From assembly GCF_001613225.1 (NCBI RefSeq), contig NZ_BDBY01000385.1, forward strand, positions 1 to 36,447: a stretch of 36,447 nt of DNA, written 5' to 3'. Below are positions 16,389 to 24,329 of the stretch, one piece after another. Numbering within the stretch: the first letter of the stretch is position 1; each line of letters starts with the position of its first letter. The notes beneath the pieces are model-generated. The model saw nothing but the letters and a program-made list of their open reading frames with translations, did no database searches and was not told the DNA's origin. This DNA comes from Nocardia pseudovaccinii NBRC 100343. GTDB lineage: Bacteria > Actinomycetota > Actinomycetes > Mycobacteriales > Mycobacteriaceae. The position numbers were made by a program, and so were the translations under genes.

Positions 16389-17405
16389 TTACGCGAAGAG
16401 CGCCAGCTGCGTGTCGTTGGGCAGCGGTGTCGGGGGCTGTGTCCGCGGCTCCGTGGTGTGCTCGCGGGTGAGGCCGTGTTGCTGGAGCAGTGGCTGCACC
16501 CGCTCGCGTAGCCAGGACGCATATTCCGGCGTCACGTAGGCGCCGCGGCCGTACAGCTGGCGATAGCGGCGCACCAGCGCCGGATGCGCCTCGGCCAGCC
16601 AGCTCAGGAACCAGCCACGGGTGGCGCCACGCAGATGCATCGGGAATGCGACCACCGATACCGCCCCGGCCTCGGCGATCGCACCGAATAGTGCGTCCAG
16701 GTGGGCGCGGCTGTCGGTGAGATATGGAATCACCGGCGCGACCATCACATTCACTTCGAACCCGGCATCGGCCAGCGCCCGCACCATCTCCAACCGCGCC
16801 TTGGGCGATGGCGTACCGGATTCCAGGCCGCAGTGCAGATCCGTATCCAGGATCGCGATGGAGACGGCGATGCTCACCCGGACCTGGCGCGCCGCCGCCG
16901 TGAGCAGGGGCAGATCCCGGCGCAGCAGCGCGCCCTTGGTGAGAATGGAGAACGGTGTGCCGGAATCGGTCAGCGCACGTATGATGCCGGGCATCAACCG
17001 ATATCGGCCCTCGGCCCGTTGATACGGATCGGTATTCGTGCCCAGCGCGACCGGTTCGTGATGCCAGGACCGCCGGCCGAGTTCCTTGCGCAGCACCGCG
17101 GCGATATTGGTCTTCACCACGATCTGCGAATCGAAATCCCGGCCCGCGTCCAGGTCCAGATACTCGTGGGTGGGACGCGCGAAACAGTAGCGGCAGGCGT
17201 GTGAACAGCCGCGCATCGGATTGATCGTCCAATGGAACGGCAGATTCGACGCCTCCGGCATCTTGTTCAGCGCACTCTTGCACAGCACCTCGTGGAACGT
17301 GATGCCCTCGAATTCGGGGGTCTGTACGGTGCGCACGAAACCCGCCCGGTCGAGACCGGGCAGGGCGCCGTCGTCGGCATCCAGGGTTTGGCTTTGCCAC
17401 CGCAC
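16389..17405 (-). CDS. Rv2578c-type radical SAM protein, SOS-controlled
   Basis: A 338-residue radical S-adenosylmethionine enzyme of the Rv2578c/SplB-like group. The cluster motif is CSHACRYC (Cys67, Cys71, Cys74), followed by GTNTDPYQRAEGRYRLMPG, SILTKGALLRRD and VMVAPVIPYLTDS. Homology to spore photoproduct lyase-like enzymes suggests nucleic-acid repair, but no substrate is proven. The last residues, QLALF plus Ala (333-338), fit the bacterial sliding-clamp-binding pentapeptide QL[SD]LF. A consensus LexA box lies 11 bases upstream of GTG 17405. SOS control plus a clamp motif argue for a role at damaged DNA. It follows the epimerase gene by 31 bases on the same strand but has its own control site. 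Confidence 0.88.
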   Translation of the reverse strand: MRWQSQTLDADDGALPGLDRAGFVRTVQTPEFEGITFHEVLCKSALNKMPEASNLPFHWTINPMRGCSHACRYCFARPTHEYLDLDAGRDFDSQIVVKTNIAAVLRKELGRRSWHHEPVALGTNTDPYQRAEGRYRLMPGIIRALTDSGTPFSILTKGALLRRDLPLLTAAARQVRVSIAVSIAILDTDLHCGLESGTPSPKARLEMVRALADAGFEVNVMVAPVIPYLTDSRAHLDALFGAIAEAGAVSVVAFPMHLRGATRGWFLSWLAEAHPALVRRYRQLYGRGAYVTPEYASWLRERVQPLLQQHGLTREHTTEPRTQPPTPLPNDTQLALFA

Positions 17406-17413
17406 CCCACTAG

Positions 17414-17429
17414 TCGAACATGTGTTCTA
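17414..17429 (-). promoter_or_regulatory. LexA (SOS) box
   Basis: TCGAACATGTGTTCTA, with a GAAC-N4-GTTC core at 17416-17427, fits the actinobacterial SOS box consensus TCGAAC-N4-GTTCGA except for the last two bases. It sits in the 31-base gap just upstream of the radical SAM start, where a repressor would block initiation. I recall the mycobacterial homologue as a LexA-regulon member. Confidence 0.85.
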
Positions 17430-17436
17430 AAGAGTG

Positions 17437-18441
17437 TCAAGCGATCTGTCGGGCGTCGGGCGCGGTGAGCTGCTTCGGATCGGTAAAGAAGGTGACCAGG
17501 TCGCGCACGGTCTCCTCGATGGGCCTCGGCTGATAGCCGATTTCGCGTTCCGCCTTGCCGTGGTCGACGATCGGGGCGGAGACCAATGCGCCGAGCGCGG
17601 CCTTCGACACGATGTCGGTCTTGAGCAGTTTGCCGATCGGTTCGAGCACCGGAATCAAGCCGTTGACGACCTTGGGCGAGATCGAGAACTTCGGTCCCTT
17701 CTTGCCGCCGCATTCCGCCGCGGTGCGGCACAGGTCGAGCATCGAGATCATCGAACCGCCGAGCAGGTAGTTCTCGCCGGTTCGTCCCCGCTCCCCGGCC
17801 AGGATCAGGCCCTTCGCGACGTCGCGGACGTCGACCAGATCGAAGCCGCCGCCGATCATCGCGGGAACCCGGCCGCGGGCGGCGTCCTTGAGGGTGCGGT
17901 TGATCCTGGACAGCGGGGTGCTGTAGTCGAGCGGGCCGAAGACGCCGGTGGGATTGCAGATCACCGCGTCCAGGCCCTGCTCGATCACCTTGCGCAGTTC
18001 GATTTCGCCCGCCCATTTGGAGCGGTCGTAGACGGGCAGGCCGGGGTCGGTCGAGCGCGCTGAGGTCTCGTCGATGCGGCCGCCGCAGGTGTACTGGTTG
18101 AAGGCGTGGATGGAGCTCGCGTGCACCATGCGGCGCACGCCCAGATCCATGGCCGCCTCGGCGACGACGCGTACACCCTCGGTGTTGACCTTCCATGCCA
18201 GGTCGTGCTGCTCGGCCAGGGTGATCACGGCGACGAGGTGGTAGACGATCTCCGCGCCGGCGAGCACGGTGCGCATGGATTCGGGGTCGAGCACATTGCC
18301 GGAGACCCAGGTGACGGTCGGGTCCGTCCGCTGCTCCGGAACGACGCGATCGATTGCTGTGACCTCGTGTCCTCGTTCGACCAGCAGGCTGAGCAGATTC
18401 GTGCCAAGGTAGCCGGCTGCGCCGGTCACTGCGACCTTCAT
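17437..18441 (-). CDS. NAD-dependent epimerase/dehydratase (extended SDR)
   Basis: A 334-residue extended short-chain dehydrogenase. The NAD(P)-binding Rossmann motif is TGAAGYLGTNLL (7-18), and acidic Asp36 at the end of strand beta-2 (VTAIDRV) suggests NAD preference. The catalytic YDRSK and upstream HASSIH (Ser) are present, then NPTGVFGPLD. This group covers sugar epimerases, dihydroflavonol reductases and 3-beta-hydroxysteroid dehydrogenases. Two KstR-type palindromes directly upstream make a steroid or lipid alcohol the more likely substrate, by inference. ATG 18441 is the first start in the frame after the operators. Confidence 0.82.
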   Translation of the reverse strand: MKVAVTGAAGYLGTNLLSLLVERGHEVTAIDRVVPEQRTDPTVTWVSGNVLDPESMRTVLAGAEIVYHLVAVITLAEQHDLAWKVNTEGVRVVAEAAMDLGVRRMVHASSIHAFNQYTCGGRIDETSARSTDPGLPVYDRSKWAGEIELRKVIEQGLDAVICNPTGVFGPLDYSTPLSRINRTLKDAARGRVPAMIGGGFDLVDVRDVAKGLILAGERGRTGENYLLGGSMISMLDLCRTAAECGGKKGPKFSISPKVVNGLIPVLEPIGKLLKTDIVSKAALGALVSAPIVDHGKAEREIGYQPRPIEETVRDLVTFFTDPKQLTAPDARQIA

Positions 18442-18454
18442 GCGATCGAGAATA

Positions 18455-18468
18455 TAGAACTTGTTCTA
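18455..18468. promoter_or_regulatory. KstR-type operator 1
   Basis: TAGAACTTGTTCTA is symmetric except for its central two bases and fits the TNNAACNNGTTNNA consensus for KstR, the TetR-family repressor of sterol catabolism. It lies 14 bases upstream of the epimerase ATG. Confidence 0.65.
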
Positions 18469-18471
18469 ATT

Positions 18472-18485
18472 TGCAACCTGTTCCA
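18472..18485. promoter_or_regulatory. KstR-type operator 2
   Basis: TGCAACCTGTTCCA also fits TNNAACNNGTTNNA, though its outer arms are less symmetric. Its centre lies 17 bases from that of operator 1, so two dimers could bind side by side. Confidence 0.5.
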
Positions 18486-18688
18486 GTTCCTTTCCGGTGG
18501 CCGCGTTGGGCTCGAAACTTGCCGGTGAGGTCCGCTATATTGAGCGCAACCGCAGCGCCGCCGGTACCGGCTCGCAGCTGCGCAGGGGCCCGATCACAGC
18601 CGAGCTGCCGGTGCGGGCAGGGAGTAGATGTTGATCGACGCTATGAACACGGAACTACAGTTCACGACGATTTGGGGGGTGCAACTCG
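18486..18688 (+). promoter_or_regulatory. Leader/promoter region of the Esp-like operon
   Basis: This 203-base stretch before the EspC-like gene holds a TATATT hexamer (18536-18541) that would serve as a -10 element, without a well-spaced -35. The resulting leader would be about 140 bases. GGGGGG (18674-18679) lies 9 bases before the ATG as ribosome site. Confidence 0.3.
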
Positions 18689-19018
18689 ATGGCTGATCTC
18701 TCGGTGGAGACCGATGCGGTCCGAGCGTTCGCGGCGACCAATGCCGGGGTCGCCGGCGAGATCGCGGGAGCGGGCAATTTCGATGCCGTGCAGAACGTCG
18801 CGGCGCTGACGCCGGTATTCGGTTTGATCGGCGCCGATTATCTGTTGGCGTTCGCCGCGGCGCAGGTGTTGCAGGCCAAGGACATCAATGATCTGTCGGC
18901 CAAATACGACAAGCTCTCGAAGTCCGCGTTCACGGCGGCCGGAGCGTTCGATACCACCGACTTCGGCAACGCGGGCGTACTGAAAGCGATCGCCGACCAG
19001 GTCGGAGGCGGGGCATGA
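18689..19018 (+). CDS. EspC-like type VII secretion substrate
   Basis: A 109-residue helical protein of the EspC/ESX-1 secretion-associated family: the N-terminal LSVETDAVRAFAATNAGVAGEIAG helix, a middle FGLIGADYLLAFAAAQ segment and a second long helix (DINDLSAKYDKLSKSAFTAAGAF). Such proteins are exported by type VII (ESX) systems, commonly paired with a larger partner, as EspC is with EspA. No signal peptide is present, and I do not see the canonical YxxxD/E export motif. The stop overlaps the next start (ATGA), so the pair is co-translated. No ESX core genes lie in this window. Confidence 0.75.
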   Translation: MADLSVETDAVRAFAATNAGVAGEIAGAGNFDAVQNVAALTPVFGLIGADYLLAFAAAQVLQAKDINDLSAKYDKLSKSAFTAAGAFDTTDFGNAGVLKAIADQVGGGA

Positions 19019-20631
19019 GACCGATGGATACCGGCGCGACCGGCGTGATCGCACCCGATCAGCAGAGCGTGGCGATCGAAGAGGCCGTGATCGCGACGCA
19101 GAACACCGCAGTCGACGCACTGCAGAATGCGTCGCAGGGATTGAGCGATCTGTCGCTGCCGCAGTTGCCCGCGGATCTGCCGCCGATCGAGGCGCCCGAA
19201 TTCGTGCTCGCGCGCAAGATCACCGAGGAATCGCCGCAGCTGGGGACCATACCGACGGGCATGCCGGGGCTCAACGGCAATTCGACCCCCGACGCGAGCG
19301 CGATTCTGTCCGGTGCGGTGCCTCCCGATGTGTCGCAGGCGCTTGCCGATGCGCAGACCGCGATCAGCCATGCGGCCGCGCCGATGATGCAGGCGGCGCA
19401 GAGCGCGGCGCAACAGGCACAGAGTGCGGTCAGCAGTGCGCTCGGCGGGGCGGGCAACCAGGGAGCTGCGGCGGCCGCGGCGGCGACGAATATTCCGTCC
19501 GATCCGGTCGCGGCGCTGATGCAGGGGCTGTCGATTCCCGGAATTCCCGGAATCGACACGCTGTTCCAGCCGATCCTGGAGCTCCTCAACAGCTTCGGCA
19601 CCGGCGTCATCGGAGCCTTCGACCCGACCGCGATTCTCAGTCAGTCGTCCAAGATCATCGAGGCCGCGGTATCGGTCGGCAAGGGTGGTCTGCAGACTGT
19701 CGAGCAGCTGTGGCAGGGCCAGTCGTCCCGCGAGGCGCAGGCCGCCAGCAACACCGCGCAGACCCAGGGGCAGGACACCAGTCAGCGCGGTATCGATATC
19801 TCCGAACTCACCCAGCGCGCCGCGGCGGTGGTGCAGCAGGGCAACGCGCAGCTGTTGGGGATCGCGAGCGAATTCGCCACGCAGGCAACCGCACTCGTGC
19901 CGGTGGCGCTGACACCGCCCGGTCAGGCCGCGCTCATCGCGACCGCGACCGAACATCTTGGATCGGCCGTCGCGGTCGCCAACGCCACCCGCGGTGATCT
20001 TGCCGGGAAGACCGCCGAGCTGACCGGTCTGGTGAACCAGCTGCTCGGGACGAGCGGTCTGCCCGCGCCGCAGGAGGTCGCGCAGGCGGTCATGCAGAAC
20101 ATCGGTGAGCCGATCATGGAACAGGCGCAGTCGGTCGCGCAGGATGCGTCGACCAATGCCGCCGGCCTGTTGGACGGTTCCAGCACCTCTGGTTCGCCGA
20201 GCACGTCCACCATGGCGGCATCGACCAATTCCGGGCACACCACCTCGGGGATCTCGGGCATGAGCGGCATCGGAAGCCGTTCCGGTTCGCCGAGCGCATC
20301 GGGCTCGCCGTCGTCGCAGAAGGTGACCGGCACGCCGGGCAGCACCGTCTCGCCCATCAGCCGGGTCTCGGGCCTGTCCGGCACATCCTTGGGCGCGGGT
20401 ACGTCGACCAGCGCGGCGAGCTCGGGGAGCTCCTTCATGGGCGGTAGCCCCGGCGCCACCGGGCAACGCGGCGGCAACGACGACGAGCACACGCGCAATG
20501 TGGACCCGTACCAGAGCCGAACCGGCAACGACGACCTCACCGGGCCACTCGGTGAGTCCACCCCGGACGTCATCGGTGCGACCCACCCGGATGAACTGGT
20601 CAGCTCGGACTACGAACAGGACCAGTTCTAG
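19015..20631 (+). CDS. EspA/E-like large ESX partner protein
   Basis: A 538-residue, Ala/Ser/Gly/Gln-rich protein. The N-terminal 50 residues form an amphipathic helix (QQSVAIEEAVIATQNTAVDA). An Ala/Gln-rich region (about 105-160) and further helices (about 235-385) are followed by a Ser/Gly/Thr-rich disordered stretch (about 385-480). The acidic tail begins about GGNDDEH, contains PDVIGATHPDELV and ends DQF. This layout and tail are typical of large ESX-associated proteins of mycolata. It overlaps the EspC-like gene by four bases, echoing the espC/espA pairing (where the order is reversed). No enzyme motif or transmembrane helix is evident. The name EspA/E-like is by layout, not by alignment. 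Confidence 0.6.
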   Translation: MRPMDTGATGVIAPDQQSVAIEEAVIATQNTAVDALQNASQGLSDLSLPQLPADLPPIEAPEFVLARKITEESPQLGTIPTGMPGLNGNSTPDASAILSGAVPPDVSQALADAQTAISHAAAPMMQAAQSAAQQAQSAVSSALGGAGNQGAAAAAAATNIPSDPVAALMQGLSIPGIPGIDTLFQPILELLNSFGTGVIGAFDPTAILSQSSKIIEAAVSVGKGGLQTVEQLWQGQSSREAQAASNTAQTQGQDTSQRGIDISELTQRAAAVVQQGNAQLLGIASEFATQATALVPVALTPPGQAALIATATEHLGSAVAVANATRGDLAGKTAELTGLVNQLLGTSGLPAPQEVAQAVMQNIGEPIMEQAQSVAQDASTNAAGLLDGSSTSGSPSTSTMAASTNSGHTTSGISGMSGIGSRSGSPSASGSPSSQKVTGTPGSTVSPISRVSGLSGTSLGAGTSTSAASSGSSFMGGSPGATGQRGGNDDEHTRNVDPYQSRTGNDDLTGPLGESTPDVIGATHPDELVSSDYEQDQF

Positions 20632-20648
20632 TCCGAAAGAGTTCTCCG

Positions 20649-20678
20649 GTGCCCCCGCTCGATTTCGAGTGGGGGCAC
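20649..20678 (+). terminator. Hairpin terminator after the Esp-like pair
   Basis: GTGCCCCCGCTCG (20649-20661) pairs with CGAGTGGGGGCAC (20666-20678) over 13 positions with one G-T wobble and an ATTT loop, 17 bases past the stop. The T run after it is weak. Confidence 0.7.
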
Positions 20679-20791
20679 TGGTGTTCCAGCTGTTTATACG
20701 TCCGAACGACGTTGCGGTACCTCAGGCCTGGCGGTTTACCGAAGCCGCGCAACGTTGCTCGTCGCCATCGCTACCGCGGTCGACAACCTGC

Positions 20792-21313
20792 TCAGTGGTC
20801 TCGGGTGAAGGCGTCGACGAGTTTGCGATAGAGGTCGGTGAAGCGTTTGCGGTTGGCTTGCTGGTCGGAGGTGAGGTTCTCGGTCGCATCGGGGGCGTAC
20901 ATGAGGACATGGACGTCTTGGTCGGGCGGCGCAGGCATGAGGTCGATGATCTGAGTGCCCTGGTCGGTGGCGCTGGGCATGCCGAGGTCTAGCGCGGCAA
21001 GCGATTTGGTTTCCGCCAGCGCGGCATTCAGGACGTCGTTGGGGATGGTGCCGGAGAGCCGCTGCGGTGGGGTGTCGGCGGCGCGGGTGGTGGACGCGGC
21101 GTCGGGCTGAGCGACCGCGTGGCCGTCGGCGTAGATCTGCAGCACCGGGCGCAGGTCGACCCGCTCGGACCAACCGCTCGGGATGGTGGTGAGTGTCAGC
21201 AGTGCCGGGGCGGGCGGTTGTGGTGCGTCGGCAGCGGGTTCGGCCGAGGCGACACCCCAGCTACCCGCAAGTGCCACGACGAGAAACAGCAGTCCCGACT
21301 TCGTTCTCCGCAT
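20792..21313 (-). CDS. Secreted protein, unknown function
   Basis: A 173-residue protein with a clear Sec signal peptide (MRRTKSGLLFLVVALAGSWG, cleavage likely after VASA, about residue 24). The mature part has a Pro-rich start, a beta-strand-rich centre (PVLQIYADGHAV) and a basic C-terminal helix (RKRFTDLYRKLVDAF). There is no lipobox and no catalytic motif. I do not recognise a family. It lies 63 bases downstream of the metallopeptidase gene on the same strand, so co-transcription is plausible. Function is unknown. Confidence 0.7.
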   Translation of the reverse strand: MRRTKSGLLFLVVALAGSWGVASAEPAADAPQPPAPALLTLTTIPSGWSERVDLRPVLQIYADGHAVAQPDAASTTRAADTPPQRLSGTIPNDVLNAALAETKSLAALDLGMPSATDQGTQIIDLMPAPPDQDVHVLMYAPDATENLTSDQQANRKRFTDLYRKLVDAFTRDH

Positions 21314-21376
21314 GAAATCCCTATCTACGCTGTGCCACAGTCCAACTGGCCTCGATTATCGATCATCCGTCGGTGA

Positions 21377-22300
21377 TCAGCGTAAGGCCGACGGGTTGTT
21401 CAGGTCGGAGGCCGAGTACGTGTCGCACGCCTGGACCTGACCGGTTTTGTAGCCGGTGAGGAACCATTTCTGGCGTTGGTCCGAGGAACCGTGGGTCCAG
21501 GCCTCCGGGTTGACGCGTCCCTGGGCGGCACGCTGGATCCGGTCGTCGCCGACGGCGGACGCGGCGGAGAGAGCGTCACGGATATCGTTGTCGGACAGAG
21601 GTTTCAGGAAGGGTTGATCGCTGCCGGGGGCGGGCTGTTTGTCGGCGAAGTGGGCCCAGATGCCCGCGTAGCAGTCGGCCTGGAGTTCGGTGCGCACCGC
21701 GCCGGATTCCGGTCCGCGCGGATCCTGCTGGGCCCGACCGATATCGCCGAGCAGATTCTGGATGTGGTGGCCGACCTCGTGCGCCACCACGTACTCCTGA
21801 GCGAGCGGGCCGCCGCTGGAACCGAAGCGGTCGACCAGTTCCTGGAAGAAGGCGGTGTCGAAGTAGGCGGTCCGGTCGGCGGGGCAGTAGAACGGGCCGA
21901 CCGCGCTGGTCGCATTGCCACAACCGGTCGAGACCGCGCCGGAGAACAGCACCAGCTTCGGCTTCGAATACTTCTTGCCGGTCTGCTGTGGCAGCTGTGC
22001 CGCCCACACCGCGTCGAGGCTCTGTGCGGTGAGCACCACCCGGCAGTCGACGTACTTATTGGCGTCCGCGCCGGTCTTGCAGTGCGCGGGCGTGCCCGCG
22101 GTGCCGGGCTGCACAGTGCTGCTCTCGCTGCCGTTCAACTGTCCGAGCAGCGAACTTGGATCCCCACCGAGCAACAGGCCGATTACCAGCAGGATGAGAC
22201 CACCAGCACCACCGCCGAGGGCGAGCTTGCCGCCCATCCCGGGTCCACCGCCGGAAGAAGCCCGATCCGGGTCGATCTGGAGGCCTTCGTTGAAGGTCAT
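21377..22300 (-). CDS. KPN_02809-type neutral zinc metallopeptidase
   Basis: A 307-residue predicted zinc metallopeptidase of the YpfJ/KPN_02809 family. A Gly-rich N-terminus leads to one transmembrane helix (about 28-45), then an extracytoplasmic domain. The zinc motif HEVGH spans residues 174-178, with Glu205 in ELQADCYAG as likely third ligand. Paired cysteines (74/86, 127/139) suggest disulphides, in keeping with export. RRAAQGRVNPEAWTHGSS near the C-terminus is a family signature. Substrate is unknown. It diverges from aspS, as I recall for the mycobacterial homologue near aspS. Confidence 0.88.
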   Translation of the reverse strand: MTFNEGLQIDPDRASSGGGPGMGGKLALGGGAGGLILLVIGLLLGGDPSSLLGQLNGSESSTVQPGTAGTPAHCKTGADANKYVDCRVVLTAQSLDAVWAAQLPQQTGKKYSKPKLVLFSGAVSTGCGNATSAVGPFYCPADRTAYFDTAFFQELVDRFGSSGGPLAQEYVVAHEVGHHIQNLLGDIGRAQQDPRGPESGAVRTELQADCYAGIWAHFADKQPAPGSDQPFLKPLSDNDIRDALSAASAVGDDRIQRAAQGRVNPEAWTHGSSDQRQKWFLTGYKTGQVQACDTYSASDLNNPSALR

Positions 22301-22461
22301 CTGCTTCGCTTTCTCGTGTCCAAAACGCCTCGGTCATACCCTGCCGATACAGCTTCGCACGCGGGGCGGCGATATCGGTTTCCTCTCGGGATATGTGTCT
22401 CACTACGATGGCAACCGCACCGGATCGCCCTACCGGTGTCACATTCGTCGAAAGGAATCCC

Positions 22462-24264
22462 GTGCTGCGCACCCACTTGGCTGGTTCGCTGCGAAGCGAG
22501 CACGCCGGTCAGACCGTCACCCTCACCGGCTGGGTGGCCCGGCGTCGTGACCACGGTGGCGTGATCTTCATCGATCTGCGCGATGCGTCGGGTGTGGCGC
22601 AGGCGGTGTTCCGCGAGGGCGAGCCCGCGGCGCAGGCGCACAAACTGCGCGCCGAATTCTGCGTGCGGGTCACCGGTGTGGTCGAGCAGCGGCCCGACGG
22701 CAACGAGAACCCGGAGCTGCCGACCGGTTCCATCGAGGTCAACGTCAGTGAACTCGAGGTGCTCAACGAGAGTGCACCGCTGCCGTTCCAGCTCGACGAG
22801 CAGCCCGGTGACGAGGCCCGCCTCAAGTACCGCTACCTCGACCTGCGCCGCGAGGCGCCGGGTAAGGCCATCCGGCTGCGGTCGAAGGTCAACGCGGCCG
22901 CCCGTGCGGTGCTGGCCCATCATGAATTCGTCGAGGTCGAGACCCCGACGATGACCCGCTCGACGCCCGAGGGCGCCCGCGACTTCCTGGTGCCAGCGCG
23001 CCTTCAGCCGGGCAGCTTCTACGCGCTGCCGCAGAGCCCGCAGCTGTTCAAGCAGCTGCTGATGGTCGCCGGTGTCGAGCGGTACTACCAGATCGCACGC
23101 TGCTATCGCGACGAGGACTTCCGTGCCGACCGCCAGCCCGAATTCACCCAGCTCGACCTCGAGATGAGCTTCGTGCGCCAGGAGGACGTGATCCTCGTCG
23201 CCGAAGAGATCCTGGAGGCGCTGTGGAAGCTGGTCGGCTATGAGATCCCGTTCCCGATTCCGCATATGACCTATGCGGAGGCGATGCGCCGCTTCGGTAG
23301 CGATAAGCCGGACCTGCGCTTCGGTGTCGAGATCACCGAATGCACCGAGTACTTCAAGGAGACCCCGTTCCGGGTGTTCCAGGCGGAGTACGTTGGCGCG
23401 GTCGTGATGCCCGGTGGCGCGAGTCAGCCGCGGCGTCAGCTCGACGCGTGGCAGGAGTGGGCCAAGCAGCGCGGCGCCAAGGGGCTGGCGTATGTGCTGG
23501 TGCAGGAAGACGGCACGCTCGGCGGTCCGGTCGCCAAGAACCTCAGCGAATCCGAGCGCGAGGGCCTGGCCAAGCATGTCGGCGCGGTACCGGGTGACTG
23601 TGTGTTCTTCGCCGCCGGTCCGGCCAAAGCGCAGCGCGCGCTGCTCGGTGCGGCGCGTGGCGAGATCGCGCGCAAGTGCGGTCTGATCGATGAGAACGCG
23701 TGGGCGTTCGTGTGGATCGTGGATGCGCCGATGTTCGAACCCGCCGCCGAGGCGACCGCGAGTGGCGATGTGGCACTTGGCCATTCGGCGTGGACCGCGG
23801 TGCACCACGCGTTCACCTCGCCCAAGCCGGAGTCGCTGGACACCTTCGACACCGACCCCGGCTCGGCGCTGGCCTACGCCTACGACATCGTCTGCAACGG
23901 CAACGAGATCGGCGGTGGCAGCATCCGTATCCATCGCCGCGATGTGCAGGAGCGAGTCTTCAAGGTGATGGGCATCGGGCACGACGAGGCGCAGGAGAAG
24001 TTCGGCTTCCTGCTCGACGCGTTCTCCTATGGCGCCCCGCCGCACGGCGGCATCGCCTTCGGCTGGGACCGGATCACCGCGCTGCTGGCTGGCATGGATT
24101 CGATCCGTGAGGTCATCGCCTTCCCGAAGACCGGCGGCGGTGTGGATCCGCTGACCGATGCGCCCGCGCCGATCACCGCGCAGCAGCGTAAAGAAGCGGG
24201 ACTGGACTTCAAACCGGAGAAGAAGAAGGACGAGGGCGGCGACGCGGGTCGCGCTTCGGAATAG
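22462..24264 (+). CDS. aspS: Aspartyl-tRNA synthetase
   Basis: A class II synthetase for tRNA-Asp (in actinobacteria often also tRNA-Asn, corrected by GatCAB), 600 residues, bacterial type. The N-terminal OB fold has LTGWVARRRDHGGVIFIDLRD, and motif 1 precedes FVEVETPTMTRSTPEGARDFLVP. The Asp-binding LPQSPQLFKQLLM is followed by motif 2 (RCYRDEDFRADRQPEFTQLD), a bacterial insertion (GAD) domain, and motif 3 (GIAFGWDRITALLAG). GTG 22462 is chosen because AAAGGA lies 5 bases upstream and homologues begin at LRTH; ATG 22393 would add 23 unsupported residues. The tail is charged (EKKKDEGGDAGRASE). Confidence 0.95.
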   Translation: MLRTHLAGSLRSEHAGQTVTLTGWVARRRDHGGVIFIDLRDASGVAQAVFREGEPAAQAHKLRAEFCVRVTGVVEQRPDGNENPELPTGSIEVNVSELEVLNESAPLPFQLDEQPGDEARLKYRYLDLRREAPGKAIRLRSKVNAAARAVLAHHEFVEVETPTMTRSTPEGARDFLVPARLQPGSFYALPQSPQLFKQLLMVAGVERYYQIARCYRDEDFRADRQPEFTQLDLEMSFVRQEDVILVAEEILEALWKLVGYEIPFPIPHMTYAEAMRRFGSDKPDLRFGVEITECTEYFKETPFRVFQAEYVGAVVMPGGASQPRRQLDAWQEWAKQRGAKGLAYVLVQEDGTLGGPVAKNLSESEREGLAKHVGAVPGDCVFFAAGPAKAQRALLGAARGEIARKCGLIDENAWAFVWIVDAPMFEPAAEATASGDVALGHSAWTAVHHAFTSPKPESLDTFDTDPGSALAYAYDIVCNGNEIGGGSIRIHRRDVQERVFKVMGIGHDEAQEKFGFLLDAFSYGAPPHGGIAFGWDRITALLAGMDSIREVIAFPKTGGGVDPLTDAPAPITAQQRKEAGLDFKPEKKKDEGGDAGRASE

Positions 24265-24329
24265 CGCGGGCTGCCGCTGGAACGGTACTTTCTGGTCAGT
24301 TTCATGGATGCTGACCACAAGGGGTTCCT

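Noticed and set aside
22297..24318. Minus-strand open frame of about 673 codons opposite aspS
   Set aside because: Antisense to aspS, with shadow-like composition.
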